Shown: positions 1-12,122 of the stretch, in pieces
Layout of the letters: each line of letters begins with the position of its first letter
How positions within the stretch are numbered: position 1 is the first letter of the stretch
Origin: Enoplolaimus lenunculus
Taxonomy: Eukaryota; Nematoda; Enoplea; Enoplida; Thoracostomopsidae
Length of the DNA stretch: 64,000 bases
Assembly: GCA_030248215.1 (NCBI GenBank)
Contig: JASANG010004040.1
Span: forward strand, 62,001-126,000
Direction of reading: 5' to 3'
Notes under the pieces: model-generated
Told to the model about the DNA's origin: nothing
Databases searched by the model: none
The model's input: only the letters and a program-made list of their open reading frames with translations
Position numbers and translations under genes: made by a program

Positions 1-181
1 TCGACAACGGTTGATTGGTATTTGGAAATTTCAAAAGCACTATTCGGCTCACTCTCTACCCTCAAAGTTTGGATTTGTATAGAGCAGACCCACCTTAATT
101 TATCTGCTGCCTCTTCAAAATTTTTTAGAGTTGTCTTTTAATTTTTCCACAGATCCCGTGTGGTATTAATTACTATTTCAG

Positions 182-3100
182 TCCGTCATTCCATTACATC
201 TCGCAGCACAATGCGGTCATGTCGCCGTGGTTGGTTTGCTTTTGAGTCGTTCAACTCAACAGTTGAATATCAAAGATGCGAAAGGTTTGTAGAATATTTA
301 CATTGTAAACTCCGATGAGTTGATTAATCAACTCCAGATTGAGAATTAGTTATTTCTGATTATTTCTGAGGGTATAACAGTAAGCACTAACTCACCGTGA
401 GCTGATTTAATTCCGATTGAATTGAATAACTCACATTGAGTTCAAACAATTCAAAACTGTGAGCTCTGAAAGTCCTAATTCAGAACCCCAACTTTGAATA
501 TATTCAACTCATTCTGAGTTACAATCAACTCGCTGAAATTAACAGTGAGTAGAAAACTAAAACTGTCAGTCAGTTTGTATTTATGTAAAATTAAATAAAC
601 GAATCGTTTTAAAGATTCGTTTTGCTAACACATGAAGTTATGAATAGCCTTCAACTTTGCTTGCTTAACTTATGTTGATAATGCATGGGTAAAACTTCAA
701 CTAACAGCCAAGACATTACTATCCCAAGTGATTCGAAGGTTAAAAATTCAACTACTGATTGATGATAGGTTCTGCATTCTCCAAACACCATTAAACTGAA
801 ATTTCGTCTATAAAATCATATAAATATTACGAGCAATCATTCGCTGAATCAAAAATTACTTAAACAATTCTGTTTCAAATTTCAAAATGCCGGTCAGTTA
901 TTATTTAATATTTATTATTATTATTATTTTATTATTACTATTATTATTTATTATTATTATTATTATATTTGTTATCACTATTATTTTTGTTATTAATATT
1001 GTTATTTATTTGACTTAAGGTCGTACCAGCTTACACTTGGCAGCAATGAACGGACATTACGATATGGTGTCATTATTAATCGGACAAGGAGCGATAATAA
1101 ATAGTAACGACATGGCTGGGTACACAGCATTGCATTTTGCGACTAAAGCAGGTCATATGCAAGTATGTTACATTTAACCCCTTCTCACATTGAGCTGCCT
1201 ATAGGCAACTCAGCGCAGTGCATATACGTTAAATAATATATAGCACCGTGTTTAGCAATTGCAAAACGCATACATAGTACTAAATCACCACAAGACGTGA
1301 GAGCCCGCTCGGGCTTCAAACTCCTATAGCTGAGTGGTGATGATATACACCTCCCGCTCCAGTCACTGGAGTTCGAATGCTAGCATAAGAGTAGGTCTCA
1401 GAGGAAATAAAAAAATATTCATGTGAGAAAGGGTTAAGCGAAAAATTTTCAGTTTACTATCTATAACCCCTTCTCACATTGAGTTGCTTATAGGCAACTC
1501 AGCGCAGTGTATATACGTTAAATAATATATATCGCACCGTGTTTAACAATTGCAAAAAGTATACATAGTACTAAATCACCACAAGACGTGAGAGCCCCCT
1601 CGTGCTCGAGCATCAAGCTCCTATTGCTGAGTGGTGATGGTATACCTCCCACTCCAGTCACTGGTGTTCGAATCCTAGCATAAAAGTATGTCTCAGGGGA
1701 AATAGAAAATATTCATGTGAGAAAGGGTTAATGTTATTGCAACGATTGAAAATTTTTTCACTATACAGAGCACGTTTCATTCAAGACAATAATATTGAAA
1801 AAATTGTATTTTTGTACAATTATTGAAAATTTTTCCATTAATCCTTTCCCACTTTTCTATTTATGGTGTGACAAACACTGCGTGTTATGATTGTCAATAT
1901 AACTATTGATCAGCTTCACGCATTTGCTATTTGTATTTAAATCTGAGCAACTACACGATACAGTCAAATTAATTCTTTGCTAAGCTTGGTTTACTAGCCA
2001 ATGTATATAACAGGGCCTGAATGTAGTATAAATATATTCCTAAACCTTAACCTATGCAAAAAATTAGTCTAAAAGACGCACATTAAACGCTCCGCCACTC
2101 ATTACATGGGTCCCGTTTATTTTAGGTTGTCAAACTGCTGGTTTCATCAGGAGCTGATCCGTCAGCGGAAACTAGAGATCACAAAATTCCGGTCTGTTTC
2201 GCAGCGGCGCACAACCATTATCCGTGTTTATCATATCTGCTTCATCATAAGCATGATACACATCAACTGATGAGAGACCGCAAGGTAACCCGTAGTACAT
2301 TCACGACAGAGTATATACGTTCATTTTATTGTTTTCTAGTGAATTTGGGAATCGAATCTGCGACAATTAGTCGCCCGGCAGCTTGTGGCCCAACAGTGTC
2401 CATAAAGCTTGTCAATAAATCTAAGCATAATCCTAGCGTTAATCCTACGCCTGCGCGTAAGCCTAAGCATAATGATGTGCGACGAATTGATTGCAAGATT
2501 GAAATATTGAAATTTACAGCCTTGTAATTCATGCGGATACCGTAAGTTAATCTTAGTCAAAAATGTTTGTTCAACATATAACCCTAGTTGGAACCGCCAG
2601 CACACGTATTTTGGACAATTTCCAGCATTGATATTTATCATAAAATATTTAGAATTTTGACCAAAGTATTACATATAAATCAATGAAAGGAAAAGCGTTG
2701 CACAAATGTGTTCCAAAGCCTAAGCCTAAGATTAAGCAAAAAAGTAATCTAGAATCTAAACCTACTCTTTTATACACCCGCCAGAAACCTGGACGCCCCT
2801 TAAAGTAACATGGGCCATTTATGTCATAATGATAAAAAATACTAGCTATGTATTTTTGTTAAATTTATTTCAGTTCATTTTTGATCTCATGGTTTGTGGT
2901 AAAAATAACAATTTAAAACCAGTAGAAGAGTTTGTCCTACTGTCACACGCGCCGATTGATACTGCAGTGAAACTATCGAGTTTATACGGAGACTTGTCGG
3001 CTAAAGAAAAAGAACGAGCCAAAGATTTAGCACAAGTATCTGGTAATATATATTAATGGTACTTTTCGTATAATTTGTTATCCAAATTTGTTAAATACTG

Positions 3101-6100
3101 AACGGATAGAGTTTAAAATTCGTATTTGGTTCATAAAAGACAATTAATATAATTAGGCTGCTTAAATGCTTCCATTACTTAAAGTATAACATTACTTGCA
3201 AACTGTGTTTATTTCAAGCTTTAAAATATATTCCTAAATGTAATGAAGTTAAACTATAAAAAATTGCTGGCTTAAGTTAAAGGTGTGCAATTAAAATCAC
3301 TAATGCGGGATAGAAAAACAGTTGCCAGCAACCGAAAATTGACGTGGTATTCTCTGGAGAGGCGAGTAATTCGCGTCACTACACCATGCTGACTACGTTC
3401 GTTTTGCGTATATTGACAGAATACTGTGAAGATATGGCCGTCGAATTGTTGTCAATTGCATCGACGCAAACACAACCAGCACATTTGTTGAAAGCGGTTG
3501 ATGTACGAAATCGTCCGTTTCTTGACGTTCTCATTGAACACGAACAGAAGAAAGTTGTCTCTCATCCTACTGTCCAGCGGTATTTGACAGGTTGCTTTTT
3601 GTTAAATATTTGTTGAATAATGCATCGATCCAGGATCGGATTATGACCAGGGGCCAAGGACGTCGATGGCACCTTCCAATGACTGTGACAAATATATTTC
3701 TGTTAGTATTATATATGCTGGTTGAGACGAATGAGCTAAAAGCAAAATAATTAAAATTGGCGTTGTCCTATGCCAACCAGAATCCGGCTACTGTATTGAC
3801 CCGAATAAGTTGGGGGAGTAATAATGAAAGGGGGTCCCCGTTTTGAGTCCCAATCAATAAAAATCCGCATGCTTAAAGTCCTTAAGGGGATAGAGTCCAT
3901 AATCCCTAATTAGAGTCCATAAAATACCAAGTGTCCCTAAATGTAGTGTATAAGCAACTCCAGTCCCAAAAAAGTTGAGTTTCAAACTTTAAAGCATACT
4001 TTAAGCTTTGAAAGTACATTCCTAAGTATAACCTTGCATTATCGCTCAAGCTTTTTTTACAAGACAAACAAACGTTTTATTCAATGGACAATTGCAGTAC
4101 CGGATACATATCAGTAACGAAGGTTGGCGGAGCGTGAATTACAAACAAAATAACAGTCCGTAACCGATTAACAAGGGGAACCCTCTGGAAAAGCCAAATA
4201 AATATCAGTTTTTTGTCATGCAAAACACCGAAAAGTTTTACGAGTATGACCCAACGAGCCAACCCAATTCGCATTTGTAATGCATGATGGTATGTACTTG
4301 GTTGTTAAGTGTCTGTCAACCTTTTAATGAACAACTTGCAAACCAGTAAATTAACACCTCTGGCATCTTAATATTTTTTATACCAAGCTGATTTCTCATT
4401 GTTAAAATATTTTATTTCACCGATGAAAGTTGGTTTTTTTTCCCGCACTACACAAGCTGATTTCTCATTGTTAAAATATGGATGCAGTGCTAGTTTTTAC
4501 AATTTGGACATGCGGAGCAAGGCCCCTAACGCTCTCAAAATTCCGTGGTGGGTGCTCCATGCAATGAATAAGATATTTTTCAATTTTTTTTGTTTAAAAC
4601 CTTAGTGTAGGATCCCCTTAGATGACATAGTATTTTTAAAATTTTTTATTTAAAATTTTAGAGTAGGGCTTCCTCTTAGGGTTGGACCCTTCAAAATGAA
4701 GGTATTGACGGGTGATGGCTGCTCCGGCCCTAAGCTTCGAATATAGTTTGTTCGTTTTTAGAGATTTGGAACGGTGGCATCAAATGGAGTGATTGGAAAT
4801 TTATAACATTCTTTTTTGCGTTGTCACTGTTCCCTCCGTTATGGATTATGTTTTCGCTTCCGCTTCCGAATCGCATTTGTCGTGCGCCGATTATTAAATT
4901 TTGTTGTCATCTCATATCACACGGTTATTTTACGCTGTTGCTTGTGATGGAAGTTCTATCAGTTTTACTGCCAATCTATGAGGTTAGCATTTGTGTCAAT
5001 GAAATTGTCCAAGCATTGACGGGATTTAAGCCAATTTAGCAAACGTTGATTTAACTCATTAAGACAGGGTTTTCGAATTGTAGATTGATAGCCACAACCA
5101 ACAATGTTGTTATAAATTAGAATTCATAGTCACAATGTACTATATTAAATTTTAGACGGCTTATATCAGTTTTGTGCAGTCAAAATTACTAATTTTTAAT
5201 TTTTTTCTTACCTACGAGTACACTCAGGCCTGAAATTTCTTACCCGGCTACAGTTGGCAGGGTATATACGGGATTCACGTTTATAACCGAGCCAGCCGGG
5301 TTGCTGTTTGTAAGGATGTTTATTCCACATAGACATGAAAATTTGGAATGTGATAGTTGGAGTGCGGACAAGGATTGAATGTCATGACCAAAAACAAATA
5401 ACCGCCAAATGTAAGGCATGGTCATAACAAGAGAGCCATTGTACTGCTCTATATCATGGAGGCACCATGAATCTACAGTTTCATTTGAACCATAGTTAAT
5501 ATGCCAGAACAGTTAGTCTTTAATATATCAAAATTAGTCAAGGACTTAAGTATTTACTTAACTTAAGTACGATTTTAAAAACGACCATATGATTAAGTGA
5601 TGGCTAAGCACGTACTTAAGTACTAAGTCGTACTTAAGTAGGGTTTCAGAAACCCAGCCGCTGTCTTTAAATATTTATGTTCTATTTTTAGGTTGACAGC
5701 ATAATGCCAACATGGCTCGAATGGCTTATATTGTTTTGGTTATCAGGGATGCTGGTTAGCGAGTTAAGTAATCCTGATGCAAGATCTGGTCTGGCTTTGA
5801 TGAAAATAATAATTCTTTTCTGTAGTGCGACTGCAGTTATTGTTCATATTGTCGGATATACCGTAGCTTTTTCTGATCTAGTTCATTCAGGTAAACTTGT
5901 GCTTTACTACAATGATACAGTCATTCTAAAATTTCTGTTTTGTTTTCACATAAAGTTTAGCCAATGTCTTTAAGGGGCGTAACAGTAGACTAAGCGTATT
6001 CCTAAGCCTAAAGCCTAAACGTTGCAAAAATGTGTTCCTAAGCCTAAGCCTAAGCAAAAATATAATCTAGAATCTATACTTACAGTTTTATGGACCCACC

Positions 6101-9100
6101 ATAAATCTGGACGCCCCTAAAAGTGACATGGACCTAAACCTTTAACAAATTTTCAATCGCAGGCAATTTCAATGTAATGCTGGTATAAGAATACGCGAAT
6201 TATTTTTTCTATTAACTCAATATATAATAGCCTGTGCTACGATGGATGCCCGTATAAATTTTAGCCCTTCAGACAAATAGTATCTTACATGGGCCCATGT
6301 GAATATAAGGGGCGTGCCGTTTTCCGCGGGATTGCCATAGAGTAAGCCTAAGGGTCATCCCATCTTGTGGAGAATTTGTACCGCATAAAAGTGAAATAGT
6401 TTTGTTAAAGACTGCACATTACGAATTTCATTTAGATACCCAGTTTGCAATTTAGTTGCTCATAGTATACTCCATGTGAGAATTTTAGTCAATAGATTAA
6501 TATTTTATTGTTTCAGAGTCGAAATCATTGCCTGATCGTAAACACGAGTTTCAAACGTATTTATATGTTCGCAATCAATTATTTGCCGTTGTGAATATGT
6601 TTTGTTTTATTGATTACCTCGAATTTTTGACAGTCCATCATTTGTTTGGTCCGTGGGCGATAATTATTCGCGAATTGATGTACGATTTGAGTCGGTTTCT
6701 GGTTATACTTTCGTTATTTATAGCTGGGTTTACGCTGCATGTTACGTCAATATTTCAGGTAATTCTATTTCGTATAATTAATTGTAGTCATGGCCAACGT
6801 AAAGAACAGAGGCGGAACAGTATTCGAAGCATATTCCTAAGCCTAAGCCTAAGCCTAAGCCGAAACCTAAGCGTAATGAGCATATTCCTAAGCCTAAGCC
6901 GAAGCCTAAGCCAAGCAAAAAAATTGTCTGAAGCTTTAGGTTACTCTATTGTAGTCCCAACACAGAAAAACTCTGCGCCCCTGATTTTTACATGGGATGT
7001 AGTCATTTTCGCCTGTTAAAGCTCCAGAAAGTTGTTTTTAAGCCTATTTGTGTGCTTTTTGTGACCCAAAATTTAGGTTGGTGATATCTCACCAGTTATG
7101 TCCCGTTCTTTATATGCGCCACTGTACGTCAGTAATTCAGGTTATTTACGCCTTAATTTAAAGCAAATAACTTCGTCATGTAAAATCAATGTGGTATATT
7201 CTGTATACAACCGCTTGTGTACCAATAGCCTTGTTAGACTCATGGACATGTTACTTTTATTACCGTCTCGGTTCTGGTGGGTCTGTGAAAAAGTAGGTTT
7301 AGATTCTAGACTACATTTTTTGTAATGGCTTAGTCTTAGGCTTAGGAAAATGCTTAATATACAGTTACGGTCCAAAAAGTAATAGTCGCCACGGCATTAT
7401 TTAAGACTCTTCGTTAACGGTTTTCTAATTCTTTCTTAAGAACCAATATTTTAGCCGTTTTTTTGGTTGTGGCATTGACCAATCAAAATCCGTTAGAGTT
7501 GCTCTGATTGCATATTTCAGCCAGCGTATCCAAGTAACGATCCAAGTGAATCACGCCTCGCAGATCCAATAGAAACGCTGGAAATGTTGTTCTTTTCGTT
7601 GTTTGGACTCGTCGAACCAGACGCAATGCCCCCACTTCATCGTGTGCCAGATTTTTCCGTCGCAATTTTAAAGGTTGTATTCGGCATTTACATGATGGTT
7701 ACACTGATTGTTCTAATTAATTTACTTATTGCAATGATGTCCGACACATATCAACGCATTCAAGCACAATCTGATACTGAATGGAAATTTGGCCGAGCGA
7801 AGCTCATCCGGCAAATGAACAAGCGGTCAGCGACACCGCCGCCTATTAATATTTTTACAAAGCTGTACACTGTGATCAAAGTTGCGTTACGAAATAAATG
7901 TAAGCATTTAACAACATCGTTCCCTCTTTTCCGTGCTGGTTTTTCTACAGGGCGCTGTTAGTGAAAGCGGCTCTTGAGCTTATCCTATTGCAGTCCCGCA
8001 GAAAAACGTTCCGCTCCTGATTTTTAATCGTCCTGTTCTGCTGCAAAATCTTAATTGGCGTACGCATGATATTGTGGAAGTGTGTCATTTCAAACACTGC
8101 ATTTCTTACACATTTCGAATGAAAATTATTTCTTTTTCAATACAGTTTATATGAATATTTAGGTTACCTCTGTTCTGCGAAAGCACAAGAAGATATGAGA
8201 GTAGAAGAAAATATCGATTCGTACGACATGCCAGAAACCATTGGAAGAGTTTCGCCTCCACCCGGCAATGATCTTGGTGATATAGACGGTCAGTTTTAAT
8301 TGTAGTGTCGACGCTGTTGAAATATTGGATTTTATATAGGCATTTTATATACATGTTGGCCGGAACAAAATTGCCGGCAAAAAATGGTTTTTTCCATTTT
8401 TTCCCATTTTTTCCGAGGGGAAGTGGAAAACATGGAAAAAGGTGGAAAAATATTAAACGATTCTTGAATATAATTTGCAAGTAAATATGGTATAAAATAA
8501 CGTTTTTAGATGACATGTAACTAATTTTCACACAACACATTAACAGTGACCGTGTGTATATGTTCTCCAGGACACATTATAAGTCCGAAAAGCGCGAAAA
8601 TTGCAGCATATTAATATATAAATGGATTTCATAATTGAAACTTTGCCACGAGATTCAATGTAAAACTACATAATATGCAACTTGTTCGGTTCACTCACCA
8701 GGTTTTGTCGACAGTGTTGCCAAAGTTTGGGCGCTCAAAATTGAAAGCTTGCTTTTACCGTGTGCTTTAACACAAGAATACGTCTAGCTTCAACCTCGCT
8801 TTGCTCGCGAGGCTGTAACAATTATGATCAGAAAGAACCCAAACGTATCTTGGGATTTAATATCTATACTTACAAAAAACAAACGGGACTTATTTAACTC
8901 GCTCCACTCATGAGTTTCTGATGTTGCGATGACCTGCTCCGGTTATTCCACGCCAAAACTTAAATTTTTAAAAAATTCGAAGTTTACGGCCCCAAATTCC
9001 TCCACTGGACTCAAAATTTTTTTGTCGAAAAATTATACAAATTATATACCATTTGACACATGTTGCGGAGCTAAAACGAATGTTGTTAAATATTTTACAA

Positions 9101-9899
9101 TCAGACGTCTGCCTAACGAGTCAGTGATATATACATAGTTTATCCAACTTATCGAAAAAAAAATTTTTGGGTCCCAGGGGCCTGAACTTGTGGGCTTAAA
9201 AAGGAATTTTTCAAAAATGCAGATTTGGCATGGAATGATCAGAGAAAGTCATCAGAACCTCAAATATGCAAAAACTTTCAAGAAGCAAGCATTTTTGGAC
9301 AAAGACGGCTAAGGGTGGGCTAACCAAAAACTCAGACAAAGAATAAATGTTGTCCATTTTTTCCGGAAAAAAATGGAAAAAAATTTATTTTTCCCGTCAT
9401 AATTTTTTTCCGGAAAAAACAACCCTGGATATCTTAAAAATGCTTAAAGAAACCGATGTGTGCAGCTGTAGTCCTAGTCTTTAGCATTTTTCGGTCGGCG
9501 TCATTTTTGCAGTTTTGTTACTGTCAAGTATCCTAAATTTTATTCTCTCAGAAACACACACCACCGTCACGTTTTTCTACACTTACCTGTTTGTATTTGA
9601 CGATGTTAACGGCAAAATTGGACAATTTCGAAAACTATGATAGAGACGAAGTTTATAAAAATACTCGCTTTTTCTGTATTTAATTGTTGTTTATTTTAGA
9701 CGATCTTAACGTCAAAATTGAATGGATGCCTGGCGAAGTGAACAAAATTGAATACGCAGTGAACTGGAACACTGTTGTGGCGGTATTTTATCTATTTCAA
9801 GGATCAAAGCAACAAGCAGACGAACAACAGTCATTGGCTGATGACAATGGCTCGGCTTCATTAGATCGAGTTGATATTAAATCGGATAACATTTCTTAA
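182..9899 (+). CDS. nompC: TRPN / NOMPC-type mechanosensory TRP channel, 3' 11 exons (5' partial)
   Basis: Exons 182-284, 1020-1162, 2126-2284, 2874-3042, 3420-3590, 4762-4982, 5692-5890, 6517-6758, 7521-7899, 8163-8288 and 9700-9899 join with consistent phases to 703 residues ending in TAA. The first two exons are ankyrin repeats (PLHLAAQCGH, SLHLAAMNGHYD). Next come the last ankyrin and linker region (LLVSSGADPSAETRD, KEKERAKDL) and the helices: S1 (FFFALSLFPPLWIMF), S2, S3 (WLEWLILFWLSGML), S4, S5 (HHLFGPWAIII), a pore loop (LFFSLFGLVEPD), S6 (VLINLLIAMMSDTYQRIQAQ) and a TRP helix (EWKFGRAKLIRQM). The tail keeps the NOMPC-like ending NWNTVVAVFYLFQG. The order and motifs match Drosophila NOMPC and C. 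elegans TRP-4, force-gated cation channels of mechanosensory neurons tethered through about 29 ankyrin repeats. Most ankyrin exons and the promoter lie left of the window. Introns are filled with MITEs. Identification is firm. Confidence 0.95.
299..549. mobile_element. CACTGTAAATTC-type AT-rich MITE, copy 1
   Basis: CATTGTAAACTCCGATGAG to CTGAAATTAACAGTG, interior of GAGTTGATT/AATCAACTC inverted words. In the TRPN intron between the first two visible exons. Confidence 0.5.
906..985. repeat. (TTA)n microsatellite
   Basis: TTA/ATT triplet array with interruptions, in the intron between two ankyrin exons of the TRPN gene, ending about 35 bp before the acceptor. Confidence 0.9.
1178..1433 (+). 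mobile_element. TTAA-target MITE with a tRNA-like core, copy 1
   Basis: Flanked by TTAA (1174-1177 and 1434-1437). Ends are CCCCTTCTCACATTGAG and, on the complement, CCCTTTCTCACATGAA. The core has an A-box-like TAGCTGAGTGGTGATG and a B-box-like GAGTTCGAATGC, the layout of a tRNA-derived Pol III promoter. The 5'/3' stems of a tRNA do not pair, so it is not a tRNA gene. Confidence 0.75.
1467..1727 (+). mobile_element. TTAA-target MITE with a tRNA-like core, copy 2
   Basis: Same family and orientation, about 30 bp after copy 1, B-box GTGTTCGAATCC. Right flank TTAA, left flank ATAA. The two copies share most bases, so this may be a second insertion or a segmental duplication. Confidence 0.7.
1998..2112 (+). 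mobile_element. TTAGGC-carrying MITE, family alpha, short copy
   Basis: Ends CCAATGTATATAACAGGGCC and CATTACATGGGTCC. The interior shows the family's AGTATAAATATATTCCTAA and AAAAAATTAGTCTAAA. It ends 13 bp before the acceptor of the TRPN exon at 2126. Confidence 0.5.
2359..2500 (+). mobile_element. TTAGGC-carrying MITE, family gamma
   Basis: Left end TGCGACAATTAGTCGCCCGG, CATAAAGCTTGTCAATAAAT, CCTAAGC-type units, then GTGCGACGAATTG. In TRPN intron 3. Confidence 0.55.
2690..2817 (+). mobile_element. TTAGGC-carrying MITE, family beta, half copy
   Basis: Right half only: GCCTAAGCCTAAG, AATCTAGAATCTAAACC, CCTGGACGCCCCTTAAAG, TAACATGGGCC. In TRPN intron 3. Confidence 0.6.
3789..4216 (-). mobile_element. 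TACTGTAGTGACCC MITE, copy 1
   Basis: Starts TACTGTATTGACCCGAATAA. The interior GGACTCTAATTAGGG-type lines (here reversed) match the copies at 39.9 and 43.9 kb; the right end is degraded. In TRPN intron 5. Confidence 0.6.
5539..5656. mobile_element. ACTTAAGTA MITE, half copy
   Basis: Repeated ACTTAAGTA units ending GTAGGGTTTCAGAAACCC, ending about 35 bp before the acceptor of the TRPN exon at 5692. Confidence 0.55.
5961..6134 (+). mobile_element. TTAGGC-carrying MITE, family beta
   Basis: Ends CCAATGTCTTTAAGGGGCG and CGCCCCTAAAAGTGACATGG. The interior has CCTAAGCCTAAGC blocks and AATCTAGAATCTA. In TRPN intron 7. Confidence 0.7.
6792..6996 (+). mobile_element. TTAGGC-carrying MITE, family alpha
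   Basis: Ends GGCCAACGTAAAGAACAG and CTGATTTTTACATGGG. The interior has two blocks of CCTAAG-type hexamers (the TTAGGC unit read on the other strand) each after AGCATATTCCTAA, then AAAAAAATTGTCTGAAGC. It is in TRPN intron 8. Confidence 0.75.
7243..7385 (-). mobile_element. TTAGGC-carrying MITE, family beta
   Basis: ACATGTTACTTTTATTACCG, GGTGGGTCTGTGAAAAAG, GATTCTAGACTAC, CTTAGGCTTAGG and CAGTTACGGTCC. In TRPN intron 8, after the alpha copy. Confidence 0.65.
8340..9430. other. Repeat-like stretch within the last TRPN intron
   Basis: Bracketed by TTTTTTCCATTTTTTCCC (8388-8412) and inverted TTTTCCGGAAAAAAATGGAAA (9358-9380) blocks. The right edge AAAAAACAACCCTGG looks like an hAT-type CAGGGTTGTTTTTT end. 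No convincing coding frame. Confidence 0.35.
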
Positions 9900-10142
9900 C
9901 CAAAAATGCCAATGTTGTATTTCGATGTTATAAATAGTGGCTTTTGTACACTTTCTCCCAAGATTAAGGTTAAAGCTTAGATCTGCGTTGGTTGAGGTGA
10001 AGACTTAGGCCAGCTGCAGATAAACTTTCTTGTAAGCATCAGCCTGAACTGAAGCGAAAATATGTGGGGAAGTGTGCCAACGCAAAAAACTTTCGGCCAT
10101 TGACCGAAATCTTGAGGTGTAAACCTAAGTGTAAATCGAATC

Positions 10143-10340
10143 TACAACAACTCGTCGAAAGATTGCTTGTCGCTCAACAGAGCCCCTAAAGCTAACGAAT
10201 ATAATCATAATCCTAAGCGTTATCCTAAGCATTAGTGTAAAGAGCAAAGTATAACGATGGGCGAAAAACTGCCGAGTAGATTAAATTTCAGATTACAAGT
10301 TATCAGTAGACGAGTTGTCGAGTGACGAATTGTCTCGATG
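10143..10340 (+). mobile_element. TTAGGC-carrying MITE, family gamma, worn
   Basis: CAACAACTCGTCGAAAG left end, ATCCTAAGCG units, GATTACAAGTTATCAG, and a right end GAGTGACGAATTGTCTCG. Confidence 0.5.
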
Positions 10341-10613
10341 CCGCGTAAATGTCACTCTGTTTCAAGCAGCAACTTTTAAGCTCTTTTTGTTGTAAAACTT
10401 TATAATATATCACTAATACAGCAAAACGCCAACAGTAAACGTTGTTACTGTTTGTCAAAATTCGGTTTAAGGCATCAACAACCATTGCTCTTATGGACGA
10501 AGCCGTTTTGTATTTTTCATACGAACCTATAGCAAAATGATGTGTTTTGTAGCAGTTTCATGGAATACGGTCCAGTTAAACTAACTGTACAGGTTGCAAT
10601 ATTGAGCTATGGA

Positions 10614-10760
10614 TCAATGTATAGGACAGGTCCGTTGCAGTAGTATAAGCATATTCCTAAGGCTAAGCGTAAGAATAAACATAAACCGAAGCCTAAGCAA
10701 AAAATAATCTATAGCTTAAACTTACTGCAGTCCCGCAGAAAAATGTTCCGCATCTGGGCC
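10614..10760 (+). mobile_element. TTAGGC-carrying MITE, family alpha
   Basis: Worn ends (CAATGTATAGGACAGG, GTTCCGCATCTGGGCC) round AGTATAAGCATATTCCTAAG, degenerate GCCTAA units and AAAAAATAATCTATAGCTTA. It lies between TRPN and subunit A. Confidence 0.6.
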
Positions 10761-10761
10761 C

Positions 10762-10972
10762 GTATACTCAAATGTGTACAGTAACTATTATCAGTTAGTA
10801 ATAGGTTTTTAAACTCGCTAATTATTGCAGTTGCTGAACTCAAAATTGGTACAAGAGTAGAGCAAATCAAGCGCTAAAAATGTGCAAAATTTTCATGCTC
10901 AACATTCACAGGTTCAAAAGTTCCAAGAGTTGTCATCAACTGGTGATAGACGCGGCACACATTTGAGAATAC
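10762..10972. mobile_element. CTCAAATGTGT MITE, copy 1
   Basis: GTATACTCAAATGTGTAC to CACATTTGAGAATAC; next to the ends are TATCAGTTAGTAATAGG and AACTGGTGATAG blocks that can pair. It follows the alpha copy without a gap. Confidence 0.65.
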
Positions 10973-12116
10973 CGGGCCTGATTTTTAGATCGGCTGAATT
11001 TTGTATATGGCACAAAAATACCGTTTCGTCAGTTCTATATTAATAGTAGTGTGTATTATTTGTCCAGTACAGATTTGTAAAAATATTTGAGTTGTGCAAT
11101 AGTCTATAAAATAGTTTGTGAATGATTGAATTAAGCTGTAATAAAGTTGAATTAATAATCGTGGTTGCAAAAATTACTACATCAGCATCCCAAAAGATAT
11201 GTGACAGATTAAGGTTCTCATTAATTCTTCTGAACGTTTTGAATTGCACAAAAAAGCAGTACAAAAAAGATTAAAAAAGTTGACTTTTTGCTTGGTTTTT
11301 ACACTTAAAAACCATAATAAACGATTGTTTACTTTTTGTGTTTCACAATCATAGACGCTGCGTCGAATGATGTATAATTTATTTAATAAAATTTTTTTCC
11401 ATCTCCATGAACGACCCTTGGCATTTCAAAAAGTTGAATTCTTAAAAATTGAAATGTGAGTATGCAATGACCAGCAAAGGTATGACAAACTTATACAAAA
11501 ATTTTCAAAATTCATCCATTTTTGACTAAACGCCAGCTGGTGGGATGATAACAGAAAAGATCCCATATATAATTTCTGGTTAATACTTTAACTAATCCGT
11601 TCGACAGCAGATGAGTTGGATGCAACATGTTTTTGCCCTCTTTAGTATATATTTATCTGGCTACAGGTCTTATTTCATACTGCAATGGTTCCAAACATCA
11701 TATTTCACAGCCAGTAACGAATCCGGAACTTTTTGTCGATGGCTTGTAATGCTAGCGAGAAGCTAAACGCAATTTTCGAGACACAAAAGCACAAATTTGT
11801 AAAATAGGGAGTTACCATTTAGTCTGAAAATAATTTCTGATCGGTGGATACCAATTCGCCTGCCGCCATCTTTAGATTGCAGCTCAATACAAGGAGTCAT
11901 GAAGAAACTGTCTGTCCAGTTGCAAACAAACCGCTCCGTAGTACATTCCAATGAGAATAGTTTCCTGCTGACCACTGTCACAGGACCATTTGGCTGTCCA
12001 GTTTTCTGATCTTACCCCCTGTATTGCGTTGATCTATTGTCATCTCGCCGCCATTTGTCATCTTTTCCACTTTAAGTATGGAATCATGCAATATTTTTGG
12101 ATTGTGGCTCCCAAAA

Positions 12117-12122
12117 TTTATT
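12117..12122 (-). promoter_or_regulatory. AATAAA overlapping the stop codon of subunit A
   Basis: On the minus strand the coding end reads GTG TGA ATAAAT, so the last A of the stop codon is the first A of a canonical AATAAA. If used, the 3' UTR would be only some 15-25 nt. No transcript evidence is available here, and a downstream signal could be used instead. Confidence 0.4.

Noticed and set aside
1325-1400. tRNA gene (also at about 1620 and 43190)
   Set aside because: A and B boxes are present but the acceptor stem does not pair, and the sequence is the core of a dispersed TTAA-flanked element.
6759-7019. Extension of the TRPN exon at 6517 with Ser-Leu repeats
   Set aside because: This is read-through into the intron and a CCTAAG array after a good donor at 6759; the next true exon starts at 7521.
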